Shown here: piece by piece, positions 17,659 through 27,263 of the stretch
Layout: every line of letters begins with the position of its first letter
How positions within the stretch are numbered: position 1 is the first letter of the stretch
Source: Acinetobacter sp. WC-141
Lineage (GTDB): Bacteria > Pseudomonadota > Gammaproteobacteria > Pseudomonadales > Moraxellaceae
Assembly: GCF_000313935.1 (NCBI RefSeq)
Contig: NZ_AMSS01000016.1
Location: 46,939-110,938, forward strand
DNA: 64,000 nt
Direction of reading: 5' to 3'
Notes under the pieces: generated by a model
Told to the model about the DNA's origin: nothing
Seen by the model: the letters and a program-made list of their open reading frames with translations, nothing else
Database searches by the model: none
Program-made: the position numbers and the translations under genes

Positions 17659-18552
17659 TTATATTGACTGCGTATGTTTATCAATGAATTGTCCAATGCG
17701 CTCAATCGAGTCATCGGATTCTTTTAGTATACCTGCATGAAATTGAAAAACGTGTCCGACTTGGTCATAAACCTTTAAGTTCGTCGGAATACCGTACTTT
17801 TCAGTTTGTTCGGCAAGGCGTTTTGCATCGTCTAATAAAACTTCTTCGGTGCCGACATGAATCAGAACCGGTGGTAATCCAGTTAAGTCTGCATAGAGTG
17901 GAGAGCAGCTCGGATCGATAGTGGATTTTTGTCCGCAATAGTTTTTTGCACACCAAGCTAACCAATCTTCGGACAACATCGCATCTTGAGCAGTATGTGT
18001 TTTCATCGTGCTTCCAGAAAGACTCAAGTCAACCCAAGGTGAAAGTAAAACTAATGCCGCTGGTAACGGTAACCCTGCATCTTGAATAGCAATTGCTGTG
18101 CTTAAACTCAGTCCACCACCTGCAGAATCCCCGGCGATCACGAGTTTGTTCGGGTCTTGTCCTTGAGCAAGTAAAGCTTTATAAACTGCAATTACATCTT
18201 CAATAGCAGCAGGGCTTGCGTGCTCTGGGGCTAGGCGATATTCAGGTAACCAGACTTGTGCTTGAGCTGCATGTCCGATTTGAGCAGCAAGCTTAGTGTG
18301 ACTTTTTGAGCTACCCACCACATAACCACCGCCATGTAAATACAAGATGCCGAGTCCTGATTGAGTCGTTTTGGGCTGAATATGGACTGTCAGTACTTGA
18401 GCTATCGTTTGCTTTTTTGTTTTATAGCCACGTGGTCCAAGCACAATTGCACTGGCTGCATCGCTACAAAAACGCTGTAGCTTTAGTGGCGTTTTTGGGG
18501 ATAAAGCTGGACGTAGCGTGGTACGGATGGTCCATGCAAGAAGCTGCTTCAT
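17659..18552 (-). CDS. Alpha/beta hydrolase (hormone-sensitive lipase family)
   Basis: Esterase-like protein of 297 residues. HGGGYVVGSS gives the HGGG oxyanion motif, GDSAGGGL the nucleophile Ser, and the acid (VLLDDA region) and HVFQFH provide the remaining triad residues. The family is the HSL/LipR group. It lies between an SDR and a GMC oxidoreductase on the same strand. By analogy with esters formed by Baeyer-Villiger monooxygenases, it may cleave an ester made by the upstream enzyme; this is inference. Confidence 0.87.
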   Translation of the reverse strand: MKQLLAWTIRTTLRPALSPKTPLKLQRFCSDAASAIVLGPRGYKTKKQTIAQVLTVHIQPKTTQSGLGILYLHGGGYVVGSSKSHTKLAAQIGHAAQAQVWLPEYRLAPEHASPAAIEDVIAVYKALLAQGQDPNKLVIAGDSAGGGLSLSTAIAIQDAGLPLPAALVLLSPWVDLSLSGSTMKTHTAQDAMLSEDWLAWCAKNYCGQKSTIDPSCSPLYADLTGLPPVLIHVGTEEVLLDDAKRLAEQTEKYGIPTNLKVYDQVGHVFQFHAGILKESDDSIERIGQFIDKHTQSI

Positions 18553-18622
18553 AATAAGGACTCAGACTAAGCCTAATGTCAGTCAGCATCTCTTAAAATA
18601 AAGAGTATGCTGACCACTATTT

Positions 18623-19477
18623 TTATTTTGCTGATTTGTTGAGTAGGCGAGTTTGTAAGGTAGTCGCAGTTGCAAAAATCTTTTGATAACCCTGTGGAAG
18701 AATACGTTGAATCACATCAACGGCTTTCGCATCGGCTCCAATCAGTAAACGGCGACGGTCCTTACGAACAGCTTCTAAAATTTGTTGAGCGGCCTCGTCA
18801 GCAGGGGTGCGAAGTAATTTATCGAAAGCATCTTGGCTCTTTAGCGGATCCATTCCTAAAGACTGGACGCTATTATTCATGCGCGCAGCTTTGGCAATAT
18901 TGGTACGAATACCACCGGGATGCACACAAGTCGCACTCACTCCTGCATTTTGTAAATCGAGTTCTTGGCGCAATGATTCAGTAAAGCCACGAACGGCAAA
19001 TTTACTGGCGTTATAAGCACTTTGAGTTGGCTGAGCTGTTAAACCAAACATACTAGAAATATTAATAATGTGCCCATCACCACTTTGCTTTAAATAAGGC
19101 AAAAATTCTTTGGTACCATAAACCACACCCCAAAAATTAATCCCAATCAGCCATTCAAGATCTTCATAGCTCACACCTTCAGCCGTACTACCAATGGCTA
19201 CACCCGCATTATTAAAAATTAGGTTAACTTGGCCATGTTCATCTACAACTGTTTTTGCCCAATCTGAAATCTCATCACGCTTAGCCACATCGACTTTTTG
19301 AGTGGTGACTTTGACAGAATAGGGCGCCAACAGCTCGACAGTTTTAGCTAAGCCAGTTTCGCTCACATCAGAAAGAGCAAGATGGCAGCCTTGTTTGGCG
19401 AGTGCAATGGCAAGTGCTTGTCCAATACCAGAACCAGCACCTGTAATAGCAGCAACTTTGTTTTTAAAAGACTTCAT
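18623..19477 (-). CDS. Short-chain dehydrogenase/reductase
   Basis: Classical SDR of 284 residues: TGAGSGIGQ cofactor motif, NNAG, catalytic Ser in INISSMFG and YNASK with the Tyr and Lys. Oxidises or reduces an alcohol/ketone with NAD(P). Third gene from the left in a four-gene leftward cluster behind a flavin monooxygenase; the same pairing recurs at 27.3-29.6 kb. Confidence 0.9.
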   Translation of the reverse strand: MKSFKNKVAAITGAGSGIGQALAIALAKQGCHLALSDVSETGLAKTVELLAPYSVKVTTQKVDVAKRDEISDWAKTVVDEHGQVNLIFNNAGVAIGSTAEGVSYEDLEWLIGINFWGVVYGTKEFLPYLKQSGDGHIINISSMFGLTAQPTQSAYNASKFAVRGFTESLRQELDLQNAGVSATCVHPGGIRTNIAKAARMNNSVQSLGMDPLKSQDAFDKLLRTPADEAAQQILEAVRKDRRRLLIGADAKAVDVIQRILPQGYQKIFATATTLQTRLLNKSAK

Positions 19478-19521
19478 AAAATTCTCCGTTTATTTTTCTC
19501 ATTTCCTATGATGAAGCTTGT

Positions 19522-21009
19522 TTAAGAAATAACTGAAACCTGCGTGTAGTTTTCAATATCAAAACGACGAGTACGTTGACGATATTCAAGGGTAAAACCT
19601 GGCCAGTTATTGGTATTTTTGCCATCCGCAGTCTGATACCAACTGGTACAACCTTGTGCCCAGACGGTTTTTTTCATTTTTTCTTGAATGCTTTGATTAA
19701 ACTCATGCTGAACTTCTGCACGAACATTGGTGAATAGAAGCTTGTTTTGTAGGGTTGTCTGGATGGCATCTAAAATATAATTCACTTGGCTTTCAATCAT
19801 ATACACAATTGAGTTGTGCCCAAGATTGGTGTTTGGACCATAAAGCATAAAGAAGTTTGGAAAGCCGCTCACAGTTAAACCGAGATAAGCTTCTGCACCA
19901 CCTTTCCATGTGTCTTTTAAGGTGCGGCCATCAAGACCTGTAATTTGCATTGGCGCCATAAATTCCGTTGCGGCAAAGCCTGTACCATAAATAATGGTAT
20001 CGACTTCACGCAGATTTCCTTCCGTATCTAAAATACCGTTTTCGGTAATTTCTTGAATGCCGGTATTAATGACGTCTACGTGAGGCTGAGTGAGCGCTTC
20101 ATACCAATGATTAGAAATTAAAATGCGTTTACAACCAATTGGGTAATCTGGCATTAAGCGGTGGCGCAACTTCCCATCTTTAATGACTTTACGGATATGA
20201 CGCTGAAATAAATATTCCACCAAAGGCATTTCATTTAAAGAAGTGGTAAAGGCCAGCAAACGAATTTCATGGTGCCCATATTGCAAGGCACGGTCCAGAC
20301 TTTGCAAAATCGGAAGTTTACGGAAAGCCTTTTTCTCTAAAGGTTGGTAAACCCGATCTGGCTTTGGAATCACGTAAGGTGCTGAGCGTTGATAAACGTC
20401 TAGATGTGCCACTTGTTTAGTAATTTCGGGTACGAACTGAATTGCGCTTGCGCCTGTACCGATCACTGCAACACGTTTGCTGGTTAAATCATAGTCATGA
20501 TCCCAACGAGCTGAGTGGAATGCCTTACCTTTAAAGTTTTCAATACCTTTAAGTTTTGGATAGGCAGGGCGGTTGAGTTGGCCTACCGCGCCCACTAAGA
20601 ATTCAGCTTCAAACTGTTCACCAGTCGTACTTTGGATGTGCCATACACCTTGTTGGGCATCAAATTCTGCACTGGCTATTTCAGTGTTAAATTGAACATG
20701 CGGACGAATGTCATATTTATCCGCGCAGTGGCGTAAATATTGATAAATCTCTTGAGATGTTCCGTAACGGTTCTTCCAACCTAACTCTTGTTCAAAAGAA
20801 AAAGAATAAAGATGAGAAGGCACATCACAGGCAGCACCCGGATAAGTGTTATCACGCCAGACACCACCAACATCGGCAGCTTTTTCAAATAGGGTAAATT
20901 GTTCAAAACCTGCTTGTTTGAGACGAATGGCTAAACCTAAGCCACCGAAACCAGTACCTATAATAGCGATACGTACATTTTTATTTGAATTAGTCGACGA
21001 ATTAAACAT
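19522..21009 (-). CDS. Flavin-containing (Baeyer-Villiger type) monooxygenase
   Basis: FAD/NADPH monooxygenase of about 495 residues. GTGFGGLG and GTGASAIQ are the two Rossmann motifs, and FKGKAFHSARWDHD fits the Baeyer-Villiger fingerprint FxGxxxHxxxW. The start at ATG 21009 (MFNSS) is chosen because the longer frame adds a poor leader; its ribosome site is weak. First gene of the cluster and divergent from an AraC regulator. The arrangement parallels mymA-lipR-SDR with divergent virS in Mycobacterium tuberculosis. Confidence 0.87.
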   Translation of the reverse strand: MFNSSTNSNKNVRIAIIGTGFGGLGLAIRLKQAGFEQFTLFEKAADVGGVWRDNTYPGAACDVPSHLYSFSFEQELGWKNRYGTSQEIYQYLRHCADKYDIRPHVQFNTEIASAEFDAQQGVWHIQSTTGEQFEAEFLVGAVGQLNRPAYPKLKGIENFKGKAFHSARWDHDYDLTSKRVAVIGTGASAIQFVPEITKQVAHLDVYQRSAPYVIPKPDRVYQPLEKKAFRKLPILQSLDRALQYGHHEIRLLAFTTSLNEMPLVEYLFQRHIRKVIKDGKLRHRLMPDYPIGCKRILISNHWYEALTQPHVDVINTGIQEITENGILDTEGNLREVDTIIYGTGFAATEFMAPMQITGLDGRTLKDTWKGGAEAYLGLTVSGFPNFFMLYGPNTNLGHNSIVYMIESQVNYILDAIQTTLQNKLLFTNVRAEVQHEFNQSIQEKMKKTVWAQGCTSWYQTADGKNTNNWPGFTLEYRQRTRRFDIENYTQVSVIS

Positions 21010-21145
21010 AGGCTGCTCTAAAATCCTTAAAAACAGTGAGCGAAACAATCGCAATTTCCTGTATGCAGAATAGACGTTTATTTGCTTGATTTAGAGGATG
21101 GATGAGGACAAAATATTGTGATTCGAGGACATTCTGAGCAATACA

Positions 21146-22159
21146 GTGAAGTATGCATGGGCTTTTGAACGCAGTGTACATAGTGTTCGGTTAATGGCTG
21201 ATTTTGCGGTGGAATCAGGCATTTCTTATCAGACGATTTTAAAAGGGACTGGGCTTAGCCAACAACAATTACTTGATCCTAATATGGTGGTGACAGGCCA
21301 TCAGGAATTACAGCTGATTCAGAACCTAGTTGAGCAATTGGGAAACAGGCCCACATTAGGCTTAGAAGTAGGCACACGCTATCATTTCACAACATTTGGG
21401 CCATTAGGCATGGCCCTGATGAGCAGTGCCAGCATTCGCGAGGCACTTGATTTAGCCTTAACCTATTTCTCACTTACTTTTGCGTTTACCCGGTTTTTAG
21501 TTTCAGATACCAATGAAGGTACTCTTATTGAAATTGACGATGAAGGCATCCCATCTTTGGTTAGGCAATTTATTATTGAACGTGATGCAGCCGCTTTAAT
21601 TACGGTACAACGCGATCTAGTCCAAGATAATTTTTGCCAATATTTAGCTTTTTCTTTTGAACCCGCAGGTAATTTAGAAGCTTACCAAAACTTATTTGGG
21701 GTGATGCCTGAATTTGGTTCTAGCAAAAGTTTTGTTCTGCTTGATGCACAGAAAATTAATCAAAAGCTGCAAATGGCAAATGAGCTGGTGCTACATACAG
21801 CCGAAGAACAATGTCGACAAATTTTAGATAAACGTCAAGTCCAAAAGAAATTTATTAATCTAGTACAACAGCAATTGATGACTGTGCGAGGTGAAATGCC
21901 ATCGATGGAAATGGTTGCCGATCGGTTGCATTTAAATGCGCGGACCCTACGCCGTCATTTGGCATCAGAAGGAATGACCTTTATTCAAATACGCGAAGAA
22001 GTCAGGCAAGTTTTAGCTGAGCAATATTTGGCATTACCAAAAGCTTCGGTTGAGCAGATTGCCGAGTGGCTAGGCTATGCAGAACCTGCCAGTTTTATTC
22101 ATGCCTATAAAAGATGGCATGGGAAAACACCTCATGCCATGCGTTTAGTACAAAAATAA
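21146..22159 (+). CDS. AraC-family transcriptional regulator
   Basis: Regulator of 337 residues with an N-terminal arabinose-binding-like domain of the OruR/VirS type and a C-terminal double helix-turn-helix (MEMVADRLHLNARTLRRHLA and SVEQIAEWLGYAEPASFIHA). GTG 21146 is the earliest credible start, since an in-frame stop lies at 21119. It is divergent from the monooxygenase cluster and presumably activates it. Confidence 0.87.
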   Translation: MKYAWAFERSVHSVRLMADFAVESGISYQTILKGTGLSQQQLLDPNMVVTGHQELQLIQNLVEQLGNRPTLGLEVGTRYHFTTFGPLGMALMSSASIREALDLALTYFSLTFAFTRFLVSDTNEGTLIEIDDEGIPSLVRQFIIERDAAALITVQRDLVQDNFCQYLAFSFEPAGNLEAYQNLFGVMPEFGSSKSFVLLDAQKINQKLQMANELVLHTAEEQCRQILDKRQVQKKFINLVQQQLMTVRGEMPSMEMVADRLHLNARTLRRHLASEGMTFIQIREEVRQVLAEQYLALPKASVEQIAEWLGYAEPASFIHAYKRWHGKTPHAMRLVQK

Positions 22160-22162
22160 AAA

Positions 22163-22194
22163 AGATGAAGGGGGCTTTTACTTTCCCTTCATCT
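22163..22194. terminator. Terminator between convergent araC-type gene and ttdB
   Basis: Arms AGATGAAGGG (22163-22172) and CCCTTCATCT (22185-22194), perfect over 10 bp, with A-rich and T-poor flanks. Confidence 0.75.
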
Positions 22195-22204
22195 AAAGAG
22201 TGGT

Positions 22205-22813
22205 TTATTTAATAAAGCTCAGCTGTTTGCTAATTTTTTCTAAAATCGGGGCTTTCTTGGCTTGAAATTCAACTTTGTTTTGTTGAATCAGGTTGTTGCC
22301 TTTAGTATCGATAGAAATAATGAGCGGACCAAATTCTCTCACTCGATTTATCCAAAGCGTTTCTGGCATACCTAAATCCTGCCATTCAGCGCCTTCAATC
22401 TCTTCAACTAAGGTTGCTGCGAGTACTGCGCACCCACCTGGGAAAATCGCATGAACGGCAATATTTTCCTGACATCCAGCAGCTGTTTCTGGTCCCATGC
22501 CACCTTTACCTACAATAAGCTTTACGCCAGTTTGCTTGATAAATTCCCGTTCGAATTTCTCCATCCGCATACTAGTTGTTGGGCCAATCGAAACCATCTC
22601 GAAGTCATTTTCACCTTTTTTGCGCACAATAGGGCCAGCATGAAAAATCGCTCCGCCTTCAAGATTAACTGGCAGTTCACGACCTTGTTCGATCAGTCTG
22701 CGATGGGCAACGTCACGACAAGTCACTAAACGGCCAGTCAAATAAACGACATCACCGACTTTAAGGTCTAAAAGATCTTCATCTTTAATAGGAGTTGTTA
22801 GAATTTTTTTCAT
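22205..22813 (-). CDS. ttdB: Fumarase / L(+)-tartrate dehydratase beta subunit
   Basis: Protein of 202 residues corresponding to the C-terminal domain of class I fumarases, the usual size of Ttd[17 protein letters not shown] and VGKGGMG are characteristic. Its ATG overlaps the alpha subunit stop by 4 bp, so the two are translationally coupled and form one [4Fe-4S] hydro-lyase. Tartrate is favoured over fumarate because of the two-subunit form and the linked transporter; other hydroxy-diacids are possible. Confidence 0.85.
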   Translation of the reverse strand: MKKILTTPIKDEDLLDLKVGDVVYLTGRLVTCRDVAHRRLIEQGRELPVNLEGGAIFHAGPIVRKKGENDFEMVSIGPTTSMRMEKFEREFIKQTGVKLIVGKGGMGPETAAGCQENIAVHAIFPGGCAVLAATLVEEIEGAEWQDLGMPETLWINRVREFGPLIISIDTKGNNLIQQNKVEFQAKKAPILEKISKQLSFIK

Positions 22814-23709
22814 AGTACAACTCCTTCATGAGACAAGATTTCATACGACATATCTGGATTAATCTTAATTTTACCACGGCGATGTGCCCAGCAACCTGTA
22901 TTTACGGCAACTCCAATGGTTGATGGATGGCGTGCAGAAGATTCAATATTGACACCCATCACACTGTTATTCCCTGTGAGTCCCTGCGGGCCAATACCAA
23001 TTTCATTAAGACCTTGTTCTAACAGTTGCTCCATCAAGGCTGCGCGTGGGTTATCACTTGTTGAGTCAACCGGACGCATAATGGCGAGTTTAGAAAGACG
23101 AGCTGCGGTTTCAACCGAAGTTGATACGCCAACACCAACCAGTAACGGTGGACAGGCATTTACACCGCGTTCGGTAATAACATCCATCACAAATTCAGCA
23201 ACACCTTCATAGCCTTGACCTGGCATTAAAACTTTTGCTGCACCCGGTAGGGTACAACCACCACCAGCCATATAGACATCAATGGTACAAGTGTCGAGTT
23301 CAGGCACAATACGCCAGTCTAACCATGGAATTTGAGTACCTGTATTGGTGCCCGTATTTTTTTCATCGAAGGTTTCAACAGCGTTGTGACGTAAAGGACC
23401 TATGCGAGTTGCTTCAGCAGTTGCTTCGCTCAAAATATCTTGAAGTTCACCAAGCAAAGGGAAGTTAGCACCTGCTTCAACGAAATATTGAATGACACCC
23501 GTATCTTGGCAGCTTGGGCGGTTGAGTTTATCGGCAGCTTGCTGATTTTCTTCCATCGAGTCATAAACTGATTTAGCAAGAGGATTGGTTTCTAAAGTAC
23601 GCAGTTCAATTAACTTGCTTTTCACATCTTTAGGTAGGCGTTTTCCAATATAAGCCGTAAATTTGGCCATGGTGTCCGTAAGGGACTGGACTGCAATATC
23701 TTTGTCCAT
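22810..23709 (-). CDS. ttdA: Fumarase / L(+)-tartrate dehydratase alpha subunit
   Basis: Iron-sulfur hydro-lyase alpha subunit of 299 residues. Conserved cysteines appear in [23 protein letters not shown] and [10 protein letters not shown], as expected for the three [4Fe-4S] ligands of class I fumarase/Ttd[18 protein letters not shown] is also typical. It sits between the MFS gene (49 bp upstream) and ttdB (4-bp overlap). Confidence 0.87.
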   Translation of the reverse strand: MDKDIAVQSLTDTMAKFTAYIGKRLPKDVKSKLIELRTLETNPLAKSVYDSMEENQQAADKLNRPSCQDTGVIQYFVEAGANFPLLGELQDILSEATAEATRIGPLRHNAVETFDEKNTGTNTGTQIPWLDWRIVPELDTCTIDVYMAGGGCTLPGAAKVLMPGQGYEGVAEFVMDVITERGVNACPPLLVGVGVSTSVETAARLSKLAIMRPVDSTSDNPRAALMEQLLEQGLNEIGIGPQGLTGNNSVMGVNIESSARHPSTIGVAVNTGCWAHRRGKIKINPDMSYEILSHEGVVL

Positions 23710-23758
23710 GTTGTGCTCCTTGAAGAAACTTGTTCAGATCTAATTGATGTAAATAGGG

Positions 23759-25057
23759 TTAGTGGGTGGCTTTGGCAGTGTTTACTTTCACTTTTTGGGA
23801 GAAGCTCAGCACTAGTGTCAGTAAGGTCGAGATAATGAGTAGGCCTGCCACAAAATAGAGTCCACCTGTGAAGTCTCCAGTTTGATCTTTAATCCAGCCG
23901 ATCATGGCAGGGCCTGCAAACCCGCCTAAATTTCCGATTGAGTTAATCGTGGCAATGCCTGCTGCTGCGGCTGATCCTGACAAGAACATGGTTGGCATGC
24001 TCCATAGCGGTGGCTTTGCACAGCTAATACCGACATTCACAATGGTAAGTGCTGCAATTAATCCAATGACATTGTGTGTGCCTGCTGCAATTGCGAGACC
24101 AACCGCTGCGGTTAAACACGCGAGAGCAACATGCCATGTACGTTCATTGGTGCGGTCAGAGTGTCGAGACCATAAAACCATGGCAATGACAGAAATGATT
24201 GGTGGAATGGCATTTAAAAGCCCGACAGTCATAGACGTTACGCCAAGCTGTTTAATAATTTGTGGTGCCCAGATGCCGAGGGTATAAAGCCCAGCCGACG
24301 TTCCGAAATAAATCAATGCAAGGGCAAGTACTCTTGGGTTGGCAAGGCCGCGAAGAATGCTGTGATGCTGATGAGCATTTTTTCCGACATCTTCTTCCTT
24401 CATGGTTTTTACAAGCCATTCGCGTTCATCCTGTTTTAACCAAGTGGCTTGTTCAGGGTGGTCAGTCATATATTTAAAAACGACAACGCCTAAGATGAGT
24501 GCTGGTATTGCTTCAATAATGAACATCCATTGCCAGCCAGCGAGTCCCCAAATTCCATGCATTTCAAGTAACGCGGCAGAGATTGGTGAACCAACTGCTG
24601 TGGCAATTGGGGCGGCTGCCATAAATAAAGCAATCACACCAGCGCGATGGCGTGCAGGAAACCAGTAAGTTAAGTACAAAATAATACCCGGAAAGAAACC
24701 CGCTTCGGCAACACCGAGTAAAAATCGCATAACGTAAAAGCTGGTTGAGCTTTCTACAAATGCCATTCCAGCTGCAATCAGACCCCAAGTCACCATGACT
24801 CGAGCGATCCAGATACGGGCACCGACTTTATGCAAAATAATGTTGGATGGGACTTCAAATAAAAAATAGCCCAAAAAGAAAATTCCAGCACCAAACCCGA
24901 GAACTGAGGCGGTAAAGCCTAGATCTTCTTTCATGGTGAGTGCTGCAAAGCCAATATTGACGCGGTCGATATAGGCTACAAGGTATAACAACATAATAAA
25001 CGGTACGATTCTCCACGTGATTCGACGTAACGTTCGCTTTTCAATATCCATTTCCAT
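23759..25057 (-). CDS. MFS transporter (anion:cation symporter family)
   Basis: Twelve-helix transporter of 432 residues. YIDRVNIGFAALTMKEDLGF and FLGYFLFEVPSNIILHKVGARIWIARVM are hallmarks of the ACS group (tartrate, phthalate, hexuronate). GGAG is seven bases before the ATG. It heads the operon with ttdAB and so probably imports tartrate or a similar dicarboxylate. A 22-bp palindrome lies 21 bp upstream of the start codon. Confidence 0.88.
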   Translation of the reverse strand: MEMDIEKRTLRRITWRIVPFIMLLYLVAYIDRVNIGFAALTMKEDLGFTASVLGFGAGIFFLGYFLFEVPSNIILHKVGARIWIARVMVTWGLIAAGMAFVESSTSFYVMRFLLGVAEAGFFPGIILYLTYWFPARHRAGVIALFMAAAPIATAVGSPISAALLEMHGIWGLAGWQWMFIIEAIPALILGVVVFKYMTDHPEQATWLKQDEREWLVKTMKEEDVGKNAHQHHSILRGLANPRVLALALIYFGTSAGLYTLGIWAPQIIKQLGVTSMTVGLLNAIPPIISVIAMVLWSRHSDRTNERTWHVALACLTAAVGLAIAAGTHNVIGLIAALTIVNVGISCAKPPLWSMPTMFLSGSAAAAGIATINSIGNLGGFAGPAMIGWIKDQTGDFTGGLYFVAGLLIISTLLTLVLSFSQKVKVNTAKATH

Positions 25058-25077
25058 GTCATGACTCCATATTCATG

Positions 25078-25099
25078 ACTACCAATCCTGATTGGTAGT
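25078..25099. promoter_or_regulatory. Palindromic operator before the tartrate-type operon
   Basis: Perfect 10-bp arms ACTACCAATC and GATTGGTAGT around a CT centre, in the divergent region shared with the LysR gene. Probably the site of the local regulator, though it lacks the usual T-N11-A LysR form. Confidence 0.6.
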
Positions 25100-25295
25100 T
25101 TTCGCTTTCTTTACCGCTATTCATTCGGCTAGATGGCTTTTCCCCGTTCATCCACAGCATTCCTTCTGCGGACGTTTTTATGCTCTTAAACAAGAGGCGA
25201 CTTATGTCGGGAAACAATGAAATGGATGTTAAACCCTTTAAAAAACTGATGAATCGATATAAAGTTAAATCACTATTGCAAAAAACTTAATAATC

Positions 25296-26216
25296 ATGAA
25301 CGCAGATACGGAATTAGCTTTCTTTTGTTTATTGGTTAAACAAGGAAGTCTTGTAGCGACGGCACGAGAGTTAAACTTGACCCCACCTGCGGTTTCCAGA
25401 CGTTTAACTCAACTTGAAGAGCGTTTAGGAGTAAGGCTTTTAAATAGAACAACACGCCGAATTAGCTTAACCAGTGAGGGGGAGGTTTATTTTGAAAATG
25501 CGGTTCGTATTTTAAAAGAGATCGATGAAATGGAGCGTTTGGTTTCAAGTAGTCGGGCAGCGCCCAAAGGGGTCTTGCGTGTGAATGCTCCTTTAGGCTT
25601 TGGTCGTTCTTATATTGCGCCAGCGATTTCTACATTTGCTAAAATCTATCCTGATGTCGATGTCCAACTGCATTTAACTGATCGCCCCATTAATCTGCCA
25701 GATGAAGCCATTGATGTATCAATCCGCTTTGGTGAAATACCCGATTCACGTCTAATTGCCAAAAAATTGGCAGCCAACCGCCGTTTATTATGTGCATCAC
25801 CTAGCTATTTAAAAATGGCAGGGCAACCGCTCACTCCCCATGATTTAACGCAGCATCAGTGCATTGTGATTCGGCAAAATGATTCTGCTTATGGTAATTG
25901 GCGGTTAAGTCATGGCAAACAAGTTGAAACTGTTAAAGTTCATGGGCAACTGAGCACCAATGATGGGGCAGTCGCATTAAATTGGGCTTTAGAAGGCTAT
26001 GGAATTTTGATGCGAGCAGAATGGGACGTAGCAAAATATTTAAGAAGTGGCAGATTGGTTCAAGTGCTTGAGGATTATGAAACACCACCAGCAGATGTCT
26101 ATGCGGTGTATTTAGAGAGACTGAATCTATCACCTAAAGTCGCGCACTTTTTAGATCATTTGCGCCAATTTTTAAATCAGCATGTCGATGGGCCAGAGCC
26201 GCGTTCAAGTTGGTAA
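25296..26216 (+). CDS. LysR-family transcriptional regulator
   Basis: LysR protein of 306 residues: N-terminal winged helix (VATARELNLTPPAVSRRLTQLEERLG) and the effector-binding domain with GVLRVNAPLGFGRSYIAPAI. Divergent from the transporter-ttdAB operon and presumably its activator. The start ATG has no clear ribosome binding site. The 238-bp upstream gap also contains AT-rich promoter-like DNA. Confidence 0.88.
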   Translation: MNADTELAFFCLLVKQGSLVATARELNLTPPAVSRRLTQLEERLGVRLLNRTTRRISLTSEGEVYFENAVRILKEIDEMERLVSSSRAAPKGVLRVNAPLGFGRSYIAPAISTFAKIYPDVDVQLHLTDRPINLPDEAIDVSIRFGEIPDSRLIAKKLAANRRLLCASPSYLKMAGQPLTPHDLTQHQCIVIRQNDSAYGNWRLSHGKQVETVKVHGQLSTNDGAVALNWALEGYGILMRAEWDVAKYLRSGRLVQVLEDYETPPADVYAVYLERLNLSPKVAHFLDHLRQFLNQHVDGPEPRSSW

Positions 26217-26237
26217 CAATACTAACCTTAATTATAA

Positions 26238-26266
26238 AAAGCCAACTTAAAGTCTAAGTTGGCTTT
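26238..26266. terminator. Bidirectional terminator
   Basis: AAAGCCAACTTA (26238-26249) and TAAGTTGGCTTT (26255-26266) pair perfectly between convergent genes. Confidence 0.85.
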
Positions 26267-26271
26267 CAACA

Positions 26272-27150
26272 TTATTTTTTATTTAAACGCAAATGCAGTA
26301 AACGCGTTGCCGAGGTGTGGCGAATCTCATCAATTCGTGCATTAAAATAACGTTCAGTAATGGCTTCACCTGATAAGTCTTCGACTACTTCAAATCCCAT
26401 CTGCTCCACGGCGTGATGTAAATCTATTGGTTTAAATTGACCTAGTAAAGGCTCTTTCAACAAATGGGTAAACTGAGCAACGCCCATACTTCCAAGTCTC
26501 TCAATACCATTTAATTCCTGAAAATCGGTTGAATAGTCGAGTACCACTTCACTACCGTTTGCAGCAAATTCGGCAATACTTTTTAAAGTTTCCAAGGTCG
26601 TTTGCGGGTTTAAATAGTGCGTTGTACCTAACCATGAGAAAAATGCAGGAGCAGATGAATCATAGACACTTCTGGTCAGAGCTTCTGAAATAGACTCTTT
26701 TTCAAAATTAATTGCGACAAACTCAACGGTAGTAGGAATATTTCCTAACTTTTTTAGCTTGGCTTGTTTGGCCGCTTGAGTATCAGGATGGTCCACTTCA
26801 AAAATTTTCAAAGTAGGGTAATGCTGTGATTCGCGTAGTGCGAAAGAGTCTAGGCCAGCACCCACTAATACATACTGTTGAGTGTTTTTCTGAACTGCTA
26901 GATCAAGTAAATCTTCGGCATAACGAGAGCGTCCGACCACTTGCCCAGTAAGTAAACCTAAAGTGCGGTTTAAAACTGCAGAATTCATGACTTTAACAAT
27001 CAGTGGGTTAGAGAGCAGTTTTTTCCAGCCCTTACTGGTTAGTTCAAAAGCATAAGGATCTGAAAATACAGGGTTCTTTATATTTTGAAAATGATTGGCC
27101 CGTAATGCAGCAGCAGCTTCGGCGGTACGACTTGATTGACCTTCTTTCAT
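26272..27150 (-). CDS. Class I SAM-dependent methyltransferase (leucine carboxyl methyltransferase-like)
   Basis: Protein of 292 residues with the opening SSRTAEAAAALRANHF, seen in the bacterial PPM/TIGR00027-type methyltransferases, and VLVGAGLDSFALRE as the SAM-binding motif (GAGxDxxxxR), followed by FEVDHPDTQAAK. Substrate unknown. It is downstream of a second monooxygenase-SDR set but separated by a strong hairpin, so it may be its own transcription unit. Confidence 0.82.
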   Translation of the reverse strand: MKEGQSSRTAEAAAALRANHFQNIKNPVFSDPYAFELTSKGWKKLLSNPLIVKVMNSAVLNRTLGLLTGQVVGRSRYAEDLLDLAVQKNTQQYVLVGAGLDSFALRESQHYPTLKIFEVDHPDTQAAKQAKLKKLGNIPTTVEFVAINFEKESISEALTRSVYDSSAPAFFSWLGTTHYLNPQTTLETLKSIAEFAANGSEVVLDYSTDFQELNGIERLGSMGVAQFTHLLKEPLLGQFKPIDLHHAVEQMGFEVVEDLSGEAITERYFNARIDEIRHTSATRLLHLRLNKK

Positions 27151-27192
27151 CTTTATCCTGTTTTTTTACTTCTTGAAGATATTCAACGAAGA

Positions 27193-27230
27193 AGGCAGTG
27201 TATTTCATGAAAACCTAAAATACACTGCCT
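27193..27230 (-). terminator. Hairpin after the second monooxygenase
   Basis: Perfect 13-bp arms (27193-27205, 27218-27230) downstream of the leftward gene ending at 27264; only a mixed T/C tail follows. Confidence 0.65.
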
Positions 27231-27263
27231 CTTTCTTACAACGGATTTGATCGAAATTACAAA

